From Thiobacillus sp. (GTDB lineage: Bacteria > Pseudomonadota > Gammaproteobacteria > Burkholderiales > Thiobacillaceae), in assembly GCA_019459055.1 (NCBI GenBank), contig JAIBEI010000040.1, forward strand, positions 1-64,000: a stretch of DNA of 64,000 nucleotides, in the 5' to 3' direction. The first letter of the stretch is position 1; every line of letters starts with the position of its first letter. Both the position numbers and the translations under genes were made by a program. The notes under the pieces are model-generated. The model saw nothing but the letters and a program-made list of their open reading frames with translations, was not told the origin of the DNA and did not search any database. Positions 27,992 to 36,754 of this stretch are shown one piece after another.

Positions 27992-29052
27992 CGACGATCG
28001 CCCATTCCCCGCATGCCCGCGCCGCCAACAGCGTGTCGCGCATCATGGCGACGGTGATGCTGGCGCTCGTGCCCGTTACCCTTTTCGGCTTCTGGCTCAA
28101 CGGCTGGCCGGCGGTGTACCTGTGGACGGTGTCGCTTGCCGCCGCGCTGGTGGGCGAGGCGGCCGCACTCAAATTCCAGCGGCGCGCGGTGAAGCCCGCG
28201 CTCCTGGACGGCTCCGGCGTTTTGACCGCGTGGCTGCTGGCGCTGTCGCTGCCGCCGTGGGCGCCGTGGTGGATCGCCGTGGTGGGGTCGCTGTTCGCGG
28301 TGGTGATCGCCAAGCAGGTGTTCGGCGGGCTCGGGCAGAACGTGTTCAACCCGGCGATGGCGGCGCGCGTGATGTTGCTGATTTCCTTTCCGCTCGAAAT
28401 GACGATCTGGGTGCCGCCGATGAGCCAGCCGGGGCTGCTCGACAGCCTCGCCGTGACCTTCGGCGGGGGCCAGCTCGATGCCGTCAGCAGCGCTTCGCTG
28501 CTGGGCCACGTCAAGACCGAATTCAGCCGCGGCCTGGGTCTCGAGCAGGCGCTGGCCGGGCACTATGCGCCGCTCGAGGCGCTGTGGGGCCGGCGCAGCG
28601 GCAGCCTCGGCGAAACGTCCGCCCTGCTGATTTTCATTGGCGGCGTGTTCCTGCTCGCGCGCCGCACCATCACCTGGCACGCGCCGGTCGCCATGCTCGC
28701 CGGGGTGGCGCTGCCCGCGCTGCTGATGAACCTCGTCGCACCCGAACACTACGCCGATCCGGTCTACCACCTGCTGTCCGGCGGGGTGATGCTGGCCGCC
28801 TTTTTCATCGTCACCGACCCCGTCACTTCGCCCAACACCGCGCTCGGCCAGCTGCTGTTCGGGCTCGGCTGCGGCCTCCTGACCTACGTGATCCGCACCT
28901 GGGGATCGTATCCGGAAGGCGTGGCCTTCGCCGTGATGCTGATGAATGCCGCCACCCCGCTGATCGACCGCAATATCAAGCCGCGCATCTACGGCCGCAC
29001 CCGCCAGGGCGCGCCGTTGATGACCCGGCATGCGAAGAAGGACGCCGCATGA
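27988..29052 (+). CDS. rnfD: RnfD, flavin-carrying membrane subunit of the Rnf complex
   Basis: 354 residues with about nine membrane helices (NqrB/RnfD family), conserved QVFGGLGQNVFNPAMAARV and TDPVTSPNTALGQLLFG. In the family a Thr in an S-G-A-T context carries covalent FMN. The corresponding loop here seems to be LDAVSSASLLGHVKTE, which has Ser where Thr is expected, so flavinylation may be altered. ATGA overlap with rnfC before and rnfG after. Confidence 0.9.
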   Translation: MTTIAHSPHARAANSVSRIMATVMLALVPVTLFGFWLNGWPAVYLWTVSLAAALVGEAAALKFQRRAVKPALLDGSGVLTAWLLALSLPPWAPWWIAVVGSLFAVVIAKQVFGGLGQNVFNPAMAARVMLLISFPLEMTIWVPPMSQPGLLDSLAVTFGGGQLDAVSSASLLGHVKTEFSRGLGLEQALAGHYAPLEALWGRRSGSLGETSALLIFIGGVFLLARRTITWHAPVAMLAGVALPALLMNLVAPEHYADPVYHLLSGGVMLAAFFIVTDPVTSPNTALGQLLFGLGCGLLTYVIRTWGSYPEGVAFAVMLMNAATPLIDRNIKPRIYGRTRQGAPLMTRHAKKDAA

Positions 29053-29669
29053 AGCTCGACGCGCTGCGGGCCAGACTCGCCTACCAGACCGTACTGCTCG
29101 GCTGTGTGGTGCTCCTGACCAGCGCCGCGCTGGCGCTGGCCTCGCGCGCCACCGAGGCCGACATCGAGGCGGCGGCCATGCGCGACCTCAGGCAGTCGCT
29201 GGCGCAGGTGCTGCCGGGGGAGTACGATAACGACCTGCTGACGGACACGCTCCGGCTTGACGTCGACGAGGGTCCGACCGTCTACCGCGCGCGGCGCGCG
29301 GGACGCGTCGAGGCCGTGGTGTTCCAGACCGTGGCCCGTGGCTACGCCGGGCCCGTCGTTTGCATCATGGGGGTGGCGCGCGACGGCCAGCTGCTCGGCG
29401 TGCGCGTACTTAGCCACAAAGAAACGCCGGGGCTGGGCGACAAGATCGAACCGGCCAAGGACACCTGGATCCATGAATTCGAAGGCAAGTCGCTGGGGTC
29501 GCCTACGGCGGACAAGTGGGCGGTGAAAAAGGACGGCGGCGCCTTCGACCAGTTCGCCGGCGCCACCATCACCCCGCGCGCCGTGGTGCGCGCGGTCAAG
29601 GGAGGGCTGGAACTGTTCGCCCGGGAACGGTCGCGCATGCTCGGCGAGATGGAGGAGGGCAAGACATGA
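29049..29669 (+). CDS. rnfG: RnfG, periplasmic FMN-binding subunit of the Rnf complex
   Basis: 206 residues. A single N-terminal helix ([19 protein letters not shown]) anchors a periplasmic FMN-binding domain with [18 protein letters not shown] and the flavinylation motif [12 protein letters not shown], whose Thr after GATI is the FMN-phosphothreonine site. It relays electrons across the periplasmic face between RnfD and RnfE/A. ATGA overlaps on both sides. Confidence 0.93.
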   Translation: MKLDALRARLAYQTVLLGCVVLLTSAALALASRATEADIEAAAMRDLRQSLAQVLPGEYDNDLLTDTLRLDVDEGPTVYRARRAGRVEAVVFQTVARGYAGPVVCIMGVARDGQLLGVRVLSHKETPGLGDKIEPAKDTWIHEFEGKSLGSPTADKWAVKKDGGAFDQFAGATITPRAVVRAVKGGLELFARERSRMLGEMEEGKT

Positions 29670-30340
29670 GTTACGCACGCATTGCCAAAGACGGCCTCTG
29701 GGACAACAACGTGGTGTTCTCCCAGATGCTGGCGCTGTGCCCCTTGCTGGCGGTGACCGGCAGCGCCACCAACGGGCTCGGCATGGGGCTCGCCACCACC
29801 GCGGTGCTGCTCGCCTCCAACACCCTGATCTCGGCGGTGCGCCACCTGGTCAGCACCGAGGTGCGCATTCCGGTCTACATCGTGCTGATCGCCACCCTGG
29901 TCACCCTGGTCGACATGGGGCTGAACGCCTGGGCGCACGAGCTGTACAAGGTGCTGGGGCTGTTCATCGCGCTGATCGTGGTGAACTGCGCGATTCTCGG
30001 GCGCGCCGAGTCATTCGCCTCCAAGTCGCCGGTTCTGCATGCGGCGGCGGACGGCCTGATGATGGGACTGGGTTTTACCTTCGCACTGGTCGTCATCGGC
30101 GGGGTGCGCGAGATCCTCGGCGCCGGTACCCTGTTCGCCAACGCGCATCTGCTCTTGGGCCAGGGCTTCGCCTTTCTGGAGCTGACCGTGATCCCCGAAT
30201 ACCGCGGCTATCTGTTGATGATCCTGCCGCCGGGCGGCTTCCTCGCGGTGGGATTTTTGCTCGCCGGCAAGCGCATGCTCGACCGGCGTCTGGCCGCGCG
30301 CCGCATCACGGCAGCCCTTTCCCTGGCTCCCAGCCCCTAG
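29666..30340 (+). CDS. rnfE: RnfE, membrane subunit of the Rnf complex
   Basis: 224 residues, six membrane helices, RnfA/RnfE/NqrD family: [20 protein letters not shown] at the start and [17 protein letters not shown] in the middle hold the conserved Cys residues. It overlaps rnfG by 4 bases. The C-terminus ends in LSLAPSP beyond the last helix, a little longer than usual. Confidence 0.93.
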   Translation: MSYARIAKDGLWDNNVVFSQMLALCPLLAVTGSATNGLGMGLATTAVLLASNTLISAVRHLVSTEVRIPVYIVLIATLVTLVDMGLNAWAHELYKVLGLFIALIVVNCAILGRAESFASKSPVLHAAADGLMMGLGFTFALVVIGGVREILGAGTLFANAHLLLGQGFAFLELTVIPEYRGYLLMILPPGGFLAVGFLLAGKRMLDRRLAARRITAALSLAPSP

Positions 30341-30361
30341 TCCCTAACTCCTAACCCAGCC

Positions 30362-30646
30362 ATGCAAGTCGCCATCGCCTATTCCGAACCCGCTCAACAA
30401 GTCTGGCTGCGCATCGACGTGCCGGAGGACTGCACGGTGCAGGACGCCATCGAGCGCTCTGGCATCCGGCGCCAGTTTCCCGAGATCGACCTGGCGACCA
30501 ACAAGGTGGGGGTGTTCGGCAAGCTCGTCAAGCTCGACGCCGGACTCAAGCCCGGCGACCGCGTGGAAATCTACCGCGCCATCATCGCCGACCCTGCAAC
30601 CGTGCCGCGCCGCCGGATCGGGGATGACGACGACGATGACGACTGA
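30362..30646 (+). CDS. rnfH: RnfH family ubiquitin-like-fold protein
   Basis: 94 residues, the UPF0125/RnfH family: VQDAIERSGIRRQFPEIDL, NKVGVFGKLVKLDAGLKPGDRVEIYR. The fold is a small beta-grasp. RnfH is often encoded with Rnf or with the toxin RatA, and its role in the complex is not settled. The tail is unusually acidic (GDDDDDDD). It lies 21 bp after rnfE and is the last gene of the operon, convergent with the rrf2 gene 15 bp away. Confidence 0.88.
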   Translation: MQVAIAYSEPAQQVWLRIDVPEDCTVQDAIERSGIRRQFPEIDLATNKVGVFGKLVKLDAGLKPGDRVEIYRAIIADPATVPRRRIGDDDDDDD

Positions 30647-30661
30647 CGGAAAAGATCCCGG

Positions 30662-31120
30662 CTAGCACGTGTCTTTGCTGCGCGCCGGCGGTGCTTCCAT
30701 CAGCCAGCGGGGCAAGCCCTTGTGTCCAATCAGCTCGGCCAGCGTGCAGTGGCCGAACTGCCCGAGTATTTCCTGCTTGATCGGCTGCCACTGGCAGTGC
30801 AGCACACAGGCCGTTTCATCGTCGCATTCCTTGAGCCCCAGCAGACAGTCGCGGGGACCGCGCTCGCCACGGGTGAGTGCGACGATATCCAGGAGGGTGA
30901 GCCGCTCGGTTCCCGGGTTCAGGGAGAAGCCGCCGCCGCGCCCGCGCGACGACGACAGCCAGCCGACGCGGCAGGGTTCCTGCAGCAGCTTGGCGAGATA
31001 GGGTAGCGGAAGCCTCAACTGCGCGGCGAGTTCGCGCGCCAGCACCGGGCCGCCGGACGGGTGGGCGACCAGGTACAGCAGGACCTGCAGGGTGTATTGG
31101 GTGCTGCGGCTGAGGATCAT
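30662..31120 (-). CDS. Rrf2 family iron-sulfur type transcription regulator
   Basis: 152 residues. An N-terminal winged helix (MILSRSTQYTLQVLLYLVAH, LAKLLQEPCRVGWLSSSRGRGGGF) is typical of Rrf2/IscR/NsrR. A cysteine-rich loop (RDCLLGLKECDDETACVLHC, about 93-112) could ligate an Fe-S cluster and so sense iron, redox state or NO. Similar genes sit in nif clusters of Azoarcus-like bacteria. It is the last gene of the nifV operon and overlaps the nifM stop by 4 bases. Confidence 0.85.
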   Translation of the reverse strand: MILSRSTQYTLQVLLYLVAHPSGGPVLARELAAQLRLPLPYLAKLLQEPCRVGWLSSSRGRGGGFSLNPGTERLTLLDIVALTRGERGPRDCLLGLKECDDETACVLHCQWQPIKQEILGQFGHCTLAELIGHKGLPRWLMEAPPARSKDTC

Positions 31121-31980
31121 GGGGCGTTACGCCTGGGCGGGTTCAGCAGTTGATTGACCCAGGCCTGCTGGCACACGCGCTTGCGGCGCTGCTCGAGCAG
31201 GGTGCGGATGGGGCCGCGCGCGTCCTTCAGCGGTAGCACCGCGGCCTGCGTGATGGCCTCGCAGCGCAAGAGGTGCAGGCCCATCGGCGATTCGAGGATT
31301 TCGCTGGCCTCGCCTTCCTGCATGCGAAAGAGCGCGGCATCCAGTTCGGGATAGAGTTGACCGATCGGCACCTCGCCGAGCAGGCCACCCTGCAGCGCGG
31401 TGGGACACTCCGAATGCTTCATTGCCTGCTCCTCGAAGCGCTGCGGCTCGCGTGCCAGCCGTGCGGCGATGGCCTCGATGCGGGCCTGCGCGGCGGCGCG
31501 CGTGTTGTCGGGCAGTTCGTCGTTGATGGTGACCAGGATATGGCGCGCGCGCCGGATCTCAGGGCGGTGGAACTGGTCTGGGTGGTACTGGTAGTAGAGC
31601 TCGACGTCGATGTCGGACACTCGCGCCGCGCGCGTGCCGACCTTCTCAAGGATCGCCTCGACCATCAGCTCGCGCTCGAGCGCGTCGGTGAAGCCGGCCT
31701 CGTCGAGGCCGTTGTGCAGCAGGTCGGCATGGAAGTCGGCTTCGTCGGCGTAGCGCTTGCGCACCTCGGCCAGCGCCGCGGCCAGGCTGGGCGCAGGTAC
31801 CGTGGCGTCGCGTGCCTCCGGCGCCGCCAGTACCCGTGCTTCCAGACCGTATTGCTTGGCGGCCACGCACTGCACCCGCGCGCGCTCGCTGGCTTCCAGC
31901 ACGGCCGGCGCCTTGCCGAACAGGTTCTGCGCGGCCTTGAGTTCGAGGTACGCCACCCCGGCGTGCGTCGGTTCAGGCAT
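31117..31980 (-). CDS. nifM: NifM, peptidyl-prolyl isomerase for nitrogenase Fe protein maturation
   Basis: About 287 residues. The C-terminal half is a PpiC/parvulin domain (RRARHILVTINDELPDN, HSECPTALQGGLLGEVPIGQL, SPMGLHLLRCEAI). The N-terminal half is the helical NifM-specific region. NifM is needed to fold the nitrogenase iron protein NifH. Start 31980 or 31989 (adds three residues); both overlap the end of nifZ. The order nifW-nifZ-nifM matches Azotobacter. Confidence 0.88.
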   Translation of the reverse strand: MPEPTHAGVAYLELKAAQNLFGKAPAVLEASERARVQCVAAKQYGLEARVLAAPEARDATVPAPSLAAALAEVRKRYADEADFHADLLHNGLDEAGFTDALERELMVEAILEKVGTRAARVSDIDVELYYQYHPDQFHRPEIRRARHILVTINDELPDNTRAAAQARIEAIAARLAREPQRFEEQAMKHSECPTALQGGLLGEVPIGQLYPELDAALFRMQEGEASEILESPMGLHLLRCEAITQAAVLPLKDARGPIRTLLEQRRKRVCQQAWVNQLLNPPRRNAP

Positions 31981-32428
31981 CGTACACATCCATCACAGGC
32001 GATTCCAGGCAGGACTCGGGCACCTGCAGGGTGTGCCCAGGAAAACGCACATGGTACTGCACGCCGTCGGCGAGGTCGCGCAGCACCTTGAGCACCTCGC
32101 CCTCGGCGCCGGCGGCGGCGAACACCTCGCCGTTCACCGCCAGGGTGAGCTGGGCCACCACCTTCTCGCGCGTCTCGAAGCGGCTCTCCACCCAGGTCTC
32201 GTCGGCCGGCTGCAGCTCCTCCTCGCGGCAGCCGACCACGCGGCCGTGGTCGAGGAAATTGACCGTGTAGATGACCTGGTCCTGCAGAAAGGTGCCGACG
32301 TTCATCACGTAGCCCACGCTGCCGCGCCGGATCAGCAGGTTGCCGACGTCGAGGCCGGGGAAGGTGCCGTCGTTGCGCACGTTGCGCGTCAGCCGCACGG
32401 CTTCGCCGAAGTCGAAACGCTGTTCCAT
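31973..32428 (-). CDS. nifZ: NifZ, nitrogenase P-cluster assembly factor
   Basis: 151 residues starting MEQRFDFGEAVRLTRNVRNDG. The NifZ core is clear: GLDVGNLLIRRGSVGYVMNVG and FLQDQVIYTVNFLDHGRVVG. A C-terminal extension (about 80-151) contains VQYHVRFPGHTLQVP, which looks like a degenerate second NifZ-like unit. NifZ aids formation of the second P-cluster in NifDK. The ORF is open upstream, but that sequence is antisense-like and overlaps nifW; the ATG at 32428 is 5 bases from the nifW stop. Confidence 0.88.
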   Translation of the reverse strand: MEQRFDFGEAVRLTRNVRNDGTFPGLDVGNLLIRRGSVGYVMNVGTFLQDQVIYTVNFLDHGRVVGCREEELQPADETWVESRFETREKVVAQLTLAVNGEVFAAAGAEGEVLKVLRDLADGVQYHVRFPGHTLQVPESCLESPVMDVYDA

Positions 32429-32432
32429 GGCG

Positions 32433-32807
32433 TCACGAACCTGCGACAGTCGAGCTACCGCACGTCCCGCCGCTGCTGCTGCAACCGCAGCCGCCCGCAG
32501 CCGGCGCGGGCGTGCCGGCCTTGCTGAGGGTATGCATGTGGAACACCTTGAACACCTTCTCGGTGAGCGCGTCGGATTGGACGAAATCGTCGTAGGCTTG
32601 CTGCAGCAGGCGCGCATACGCCGCGCGTCGCTGGGCGTCGTCCTGCGGCATGCAGCCCGCCTTGGCGATGTAGTCGTGGAAGCGCTGCAGGATGTGCAGG
32701 CGGTTCACCTGCACGGTGCGCGCGTCGTATTCGATGCCGAAGTATTCAAGAAACTCCTCGGCGGCCGAGAGATCTTCCAGCGCTTCGTCGAGTGTCAGGT
32801 CGTCCAT
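32433..32807 (-). CDS. nifW: NifW, nitrogenase-protective protein
   Basis: 124 residues. The NifW family pattern is visible: DLSAAEEFLEYFGIEYD, VNRLHILQRFHDYI and YARLLQQAYDDFVQSDALTEKVF. NifW associates with the MoFe protein and guards it against oxygen or assists its maturation. A cysteine-rich tail (GGCGCSSSGGTCGSS) extends beyond the usual end and could bind metal. AAGGAAA precedes the ATG at 32807. Confidence 0.9.
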   Translation of the reverse strand: MDDLTLDEALEDLSAAEEFLEYFGIEYDARTVQVNRLHILQRFHDYIAKAGCMPQDDAQRRAAYARLLQQAYDDFVQSDALTEKVFKVFHMHTLSKAGTPAPAAGGCGCSSSGGTCGSSTVAGS

Positions 32808-32833
32808 GATGTTTCCTTTTCTAATGGGTTGAT

Positions 32834-33349
32834 TCAGGCCGCGGCTTCTTCCAGCAGGGTGTTGCGGTACACGTCGAGCAGGATCTTGCCGCCGAGGCGG
32901 TCGTGGCTATCGAGTTGGATCAGCTTTTCCAGCATGGCCTCGCCCTCGGCCGCGAGGCCGAGGCGCAGGTTGATGTAGCCGGCGGCCTTCAGCACCATCA
33001 GGTAGAAGCGCAGCAGGCCGATCGAGCGCATCGCGGCGTAGCCAAGTTGTTCGGGGCGCAACTGCTGCCAGCGGCCCGGAAGGTTCAGCCGGTGCGCAGC
33101 GGCTTCCAGCGTGCGGTCGGCGACGACCCGTGCGTCGTCGAGCCGGTGCTGGTAGAAATAGAAGCGGTACAGCGCGACCAGAACCACCAGCTGCGAAGGC
33201 GCGAGGAAGTAGGCGCGCAGCAGCAGGCCTTCACTCTCGTCCGAGCCGTTGCCCGCGCCCGCTGCGGCGATCAGCCGCTCCACCTCGGGCGCGATCGGGT
33301 CGTCGAAGTACAGCGCTGCCTGGTCGAAATCCATCAGGTCCATGTTCAT
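32834..33349 (-). CDS. nif-cluster protein of unknown function, helical repeat type
   Basis: 171 residues, start at 33349 where the ATG overlaps the cysE stop (ATGA). Paired helices such as [22 protein letters not shown] and [20 protein letters not shown] have the spacing of TPR-like repeats, suggesting a scaffold or chaperone. Proteins of this size are found between cysE and nifW in some betaproteobacterial nif clusters, but I know no demonstrated role. Cotranscribed with nifV, cysE, nifW, nifZ and nifM. Confidence 0.75.
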   Translation of the reverse strand: MNMDLMDFDQAALYFDDPIAPEVERLIAAAGAGNGSDESEGLLLRAYFLAPSQLVVLVALYRFYFYQHRLDDARVVADRTLEAAAHRLNLPGRWQQLRPEQLGYAAMRSIGLLRFYLMVLKAAGYINLRLGLAAEGEAMLEKLIQLDSHDRLGGKILLDVYRNTLLEEAAA

Positions 33350-34128
33350 GCCTTCCGTATCGTGCGTGCCACCTCGGTGCCGCACAGGTCGTCCGCTTCG
33401 CACACGCTGCACTGGCCGTCGACCGGCTCGCCGTTCTGGCGCAGGGTCGCTTCCAGCACCTCGATGCGCTCCATCAGGCAGGCGATCGCCTTGCCCACCG
33501 GGTCAGGGATCAGGTGATGATCGAGATTGATGCCGAGTGCGTTGGCCGCGCCTTCGTCCTGTCGTAGCACGACACGGCCGGGGATGCCGACCACCGTGCG
33601 CTGCGCGGGCACGTCCTTCACCACCACCGAGTTGGCGCCGACGCGCACGTGGTCGCCGAGCGAAATCGGGCCCAGAACCTTGGCCCCGGCGCCAATCACC
33701 ACGTTGTTACCCAAAGTCGGGTGGCGCTTGCCGCGGTTCCAGCTGGTGCCGCCCAGGGTCACGCCGTGATACAGGGTGACGTCGTCGCCGATCTCGGCGG
33801 TCTCGCCGATCACCACGCCGGCGCCGTGGTCGATGAAGAAGCGGCGGCCGATGGTCGCGCCGGGATGGATGTCGATGTTGGTCAGCAGCCGCGCGAACCA
33901 CGACAGCAGACGCGCCGGATAGCGCAGCCCCGCGCGCCACAGCCGATGCGCGACGCGCTGCAGCAGGATGGCGTGCACGCCGGGATAGGTGGTGATGACC
34001 TCGAAGCGCGAACGCGCAGCCGGATCGCGCTGGAACACGCAGGCGATGTCCTCGCGCAGCAGCGCGAACAGGCCCGGGGCAGCAGGTGCGGCGCTCAGGA
34101 TTTCCTCGGGATGCATGGCTTCGTCCAT
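33346..34128 (-). CDS. cysE: serine O-acetyltransferase (nif-associated CysE)
   Basis: 260 residues. The left-handed beta-helix hexapeptide repeats are clear ([60 protein letters not shown]), with the catalytic His residues in IHPG and DHG. The enzyme makes O-acetylserine, so it raises cysteine supply for Fe-S cluster synthesis during nitrogen fixation. The start at 34128 has GAGGAG upstream. The C-terminus adds a ~45-residue segment with [10 protein letters not shown] that is not in housekeeping CysE. Confidence 0.92.
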   Translation of the reverse strand: MDEAMHPEEILSAAPAAPGLFALLREDIACVFQRDPAARSRFEVITTYPGVHAILLQRVAHRLWRAGLRYPARLLSWFARLLTNIDIHPGATIGRRFFIDHGAGVVIGETAEIGDDVTLYHGVTLGGTSWNRGKRHPTLGNNVVIGAGAKVLGPISLGDHVRVGANSVVVKDVPAQRTVVGIPGRVVLRQDEGAANALGINLDHHLIPDPVGKAIACLMERIEVLEATLRQNGEPVDGQCSVCEADDLCGTEVARTIRKA

Positions 34129-34138
34129 TTCGCGCTCC

Positions 34139-35284
34139 TCAATGCAATGCGCCCGGCACATGACGTCCGATCATGCGCTGGTACAGGAACAGCAGTTCGT
34201 GGTCGGCCGGCGAGCGCTTGGCGCGCTCGGCGAACACGCGGATGTCGGGCAGCAGTTCGCGCGCATCGGCTGAACTCAAGGTCAGACCCATGCGCGCATA
34301 GGCGGCGATGATGCCGTGCGAGCCGGAATGCTTGCCGACCACAAGCGTATGCGTGCGTCCTACTTCAGTCGGATCGAAACCCTGGTAGGTGGCCGGGTCC
34401 TTCAGCAGGCCGTCAACGTGGATGCCCGATTCGTGGGTGAACACGCCGCCGCCGACCACGCTTTTCTGCCACGCCACCGGCCGGCCCGAAGCCGATGCCA
34501 CCGTGTCAGACAGCACCGGAAACAGGCTGAGATCGACGCCAGTATTGAAGTTATAAAGTTTGGCCAGTCCCAGCGCGACTTCTTCCAGCGGCGCATTGCC
34601 GGCGCGTTCGCCCAGCCCGTTAACCGTGGTGTTGACGTGCGTCGCACCCGCGCGGCAGGCGGCCAGCGTGTTGGCGGTCGCCAGGCCGAGGTCGTCGTGC
34701 GCGTGCATCTCGATTTCCAGATCGACCGTGCAGCACAGGGTGGCAATGGCCTCATGCACGCCGAAGGGTTCCATCACCCCGAGCGTGTCGGCGAAACGCA
34801 GGCGGCGCGCGCCGGCTTCCTGCGCAGCCTCGGCCACGCGCAGCAGAAACTCCTGATCGGCACGCGAGGCATCCTCGCAGCCGACGATGACCTCTAGCCC
34901 CAGATCGAGCGCGCGCGGCACCATGTCGCGGATCGCCTGCAGCACCCAGGCGCGGTCCTTCTTCAGCTTGCGCGTGATGTGCAGATCGGACACCGCGACC
35001 GACACGTCGATCAGATGTGCCTTCAGGTTGCGGCAGGCGTCGATGTCGGCTTCGCGCATCCGGCTCCACACCACCAGCTTCGACTTCAGCTCGAGGTCGG
35101 CCACCGCACGGATGCCCTCGCGCTCGGCTTCGCCCATCGCCGGGATGCCCACTTCCAGCTCCGGCACACCCATCGCATCGAGGCGTCCGGCAATCGCCAG
35201 CTTCTCGTCCAGCGTGAAGGCCACGCCGGCGGTCTGCTCGCCATCGCGCAAGGTGGTGTCGTCGATGATGATGGTGCGGTTCAT
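34139..35284 (-). CDS. nifV: NifV, homocitrate synthase
   Basis: 381 residues. [20 protein letters not shown] is the metal-binding start of the HMGL/isopropylmalate-synthase family; [16 protein letters not shown] holds the second pair of metal-ligand histidines; the NifV-type segment [15 protein letters not shown] follows. It condenses acetyl-CoA with 2-oxoglutarate to homocitrate, the organic ligand of FeMo-co. The frame is open to 35401, but the ATG at 35284 matches family N-termini and lies 32 bases after a predicted sigma-54 start. First gene of the operon that runs to rrf2. Confidence 0.93.
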   Translation of the reverse strand: MNRTIIIDDTTLRDGEQTAGVAFTLDEKLAIAGRLDAMGVPELEVGIPAMGEAEREGIRAVADLELKSKLVVWSRMREADIDACRNLKAHLIDVSVAVSDLHITRKLKKDRAWVLQAIRDMVPRALDLGLEVIVGCEDASRADQEFLLRVAEAAQEAGARRLRFADTLGVMEPFGVHEAIATLCCTVDLEIEMHAHDDLGLATANTLAACRAGATHVNTTVNGLGERAGNAPLEEVALGLAKLYNFNTGVDLSLFPVLSDTVASASGRPVAWQKSVVGGGVFTHESGIHVDGLLKDPATYQGFDPTEVGRTHTLVVGKHSGSHGIIAAYARMGLTLSSADARELLPDIRVFAERAKRSPADHELLFLYQRMIGRHVPGALH

Positions 35285-35326
35285 GCTCGCTTGGAATCCA
35301 TTCGTTCGGCAGATGCCTGGATATCT

Positions 35327-35341
35327 GCAAGCCCTATGCCA
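35327..35341 (-). promoter_or_regulatory. sigma-54 promoter of nifV
   Basis: Minus strand TGGCATA-GGGC-TTGC against TGGCACG-N4-TTGC; the essential GG and GC are present with two mismatches outside them. Predicted start near 35316, 32 bases before the nifV ATG. Confidence 0.6.
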
Positions 35342-35548
35342 GATGGGATAAAAACGTATGCGCATGAATTGCAAAGTGAATTTGTGGGGAGCCTCACTCA
35401 ACTCCGGTAGGCAATGGCACGCCGAATCTGGCTTCGTCGGGTTTACTACAAACGGGCCGTGGCGATGGGCGACCCATAGCCTATGGGATGCCGACGGTAT
35501 GACCGCAAGCCGGCTGAGCCGGTTAGCGCGGCGATTTATTGGAACTGT

Positions 35549-35578
35549 TTGAATTATCTATAGTGTGGTGTAGATTAT
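35549..35578 (+). promoter_or_regulatory. MerR-type promoter/operator candidate
   Basis: TTGAAT (35549-35554) and TAGATT (35571-35576) are 16 bp apart. ATTATCTA (35553-35560) and TAGATTAT (35571-35578) form a dyad with 7 of 8 pairs across the spacer. MerR-family regulators bind such dyads within promoters. The operon downstream encodes a MerR protein. Confidence 0.4.
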
Positions 35579-35609
35579 GGCATCCTCACGACTCTACAGG
35601 AGACGCGTC

Positions 35610-35837
35610 ATGAACTCACCTACCGCCATCGACATGCTAATTCACGTCGACCATCCCGATGCGAAAGCCCGCTTGGCCACCAGGCTGGCAGAGTGCCCCG
35701 GCATACTCAAACCCCGGATCGCCTCGTGCACGCCCAATCTGTTGTTCATCCGTCACGATCCCAGGCGTTTCGACATCCGCTCTGTGCCGGGCATTGCCAA
35801 GGGCCTCGGTATCGATGCGTGCATCGTCGAGATCTAA
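35610..35837 (+). CDS. small HMA-like fold protein
   Basis: 75 residues, MNSPTAIDMLIHVDHPDAKA, with CAGGAGA before the ATG. The order of predicted strands and helices (IHVD...LATRLAECPGILKP, NLLFIRHDPRRFDI, GIAKGLGIDACIVEI) resembles a heavy-metal-associated domain, but the CxxC metal site is absent; only isolated Cys residues remain. It precedes the merR gene by 5 bp, so the two are coregulated. Function unknown. Confidence 0.6.
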   Translation: MNSPTAIDMLIHVDHPDAKARLATRLAECPGILKPRIASCTPNLLFIRHDPRRFDIRSVPGIAKGLGIDACIVEI

Positions 35838-35842
35838 GCGAA

Positions 35843-36310
35843 ATGAAGATCGGTGAAGTCGCGCAGCGGGTCGGCATATCGGTATCCGCGCTGCGCATGT
35901 ACGAACAGCGCGGGCTGATCGCTGCCCGGCGCTCGCTGCGCGGCACGCGGCATTACGGTGAGGAGGAATTGGCGCGCTTCCAGGCCATCGTTGGCCTGAG
36001 CCATGCCGAGGTTCCCCTTGAAACACTGGCCCGGCTTGCCCGCATCCGCACGGATAACCCTACAGGGGATGCCGCCAGCCGCCAGGTCGAGACCGTGCTC
36101 AAGGATGCGGAAGCCGAATTGATGGCCCGCGTCGAAACCCTCCAGGCCGCTCTCGCTGACCTGCGTCGTGCGCAAGAGCGGCTGGTGGGGTGCCATGGTT
36201 GTTCGCGTCGACCTACACGTGGAAACTGCTCCGCTTGCCCGGTCGCCGACGAGTTGCTGGCCTGTCCCGTCATGCGGGTGGTCTGGGACCAGGAGGATGG
36301 CGATGCCTGA
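35843..36310 (+). CDS. MerR family transcription regulator with Cys-rich C-terminus
   Basis: 155 residues. The N-terminal MerR winged helix is plain (MKIGEVAQRVGISVSALRMY, EQRGLIAARRSLRGTRHYGE), followed by a coiled-coil dimer helix (about 75-118) and a cysteine-rich end, GCHGCSRRPTRGNCSACPVA and a further Cys (about 122-145). The cluster of Cys could bind a metal or Fe-S cluster as the signal. It probably controls its own operon through the dyad at 35553-35578. Confidence 0.85.
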   Translation: MKIGEVAQRVGISVSALRMYEQRGLIAARRSLRGTRHYGEEELARFQAIVGLSHAEVPLETLARLARIRTDNPTGDAASRQVETVLKDAEAELMARVETLQAALADLRRAQERLVGCHGCSRRPTRGNCSACPVADELLACPVMRVVWDQEDGDA

Positions 36311-36639
36311 GACAAGCGTACTCATGCGCAGAATGGCAGGATGGATACGGCGCACGCGGCTGGAAGCTGGACGTGTCGCTCGACGATCCGGAGGTAATTG
36401 CCGCCACGGCCGAGACTGGGCAGAAGCTGCCTACCTCCGTGCTGGTGCACGACATCCTCGACCATCACCTGTGCGGACTCGCCCTGGGCGGTCATCGCAA
36501 CGAGGCCATAGCGCTCCATCAACTCAGCTTGCGCACCGGCGCTGACCCGCAGCCCGACCTCTTGCAGATGGTGGACGAGGACCTGATGCATGGCGGCGTA
36601 GTGGGGGAGTCGATGCGGGACTTCCTGCGCGAGCCCTAA
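36303..36639 (+). pseudogene. frameshifted small protein gene after merR
   Basis: The likely start ATG at 36303 overlaps the merR stop and is preceded by AGGAGG, but its frame (MPETSVLMRRMAGWIRR...) soon loses protein character. From about 36345 another frame gives a good protein sequence to the stop at 36637-36639: GWKLDVSLDDPEVIAATAET, LVHDILDHHLCGLALGGHRN, DEDLMHGGVVGESMRDFLRE. That second frame has no start codon with a ribosome site. A single-base change near 36320-36345 joins the two into a ~110-residue protein with several His residues. It could be a sequencing error or a real lesion. Family not recognised. Confidence 0.5.
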
Positions 36640-36754
36640 GCGAGAACTGGCAAGAGGACACGGCAGGTTCGCACTTTTGGATCATTGTTGTGCACTGGAA
36701 ATAGACGACCCTTTCACCATTCAAATCGCCACACCCTACCAATGAGGATCTGCC

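Larger units (their letters stand above)
35285..35609. other. divergent control region between nifV and the MerR operon
   Basis: 325 bp without a gene. On the minus strand it carries the nifV sigma-54 promoter (35327-35341) and a near-match NifA site, TGT-N10-ACT, at 35383-35398. On the plus strand it carries a spaced -35/-10 pair with an inverted repeat in the spacer (35549-35578). Confidence 0.55.
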
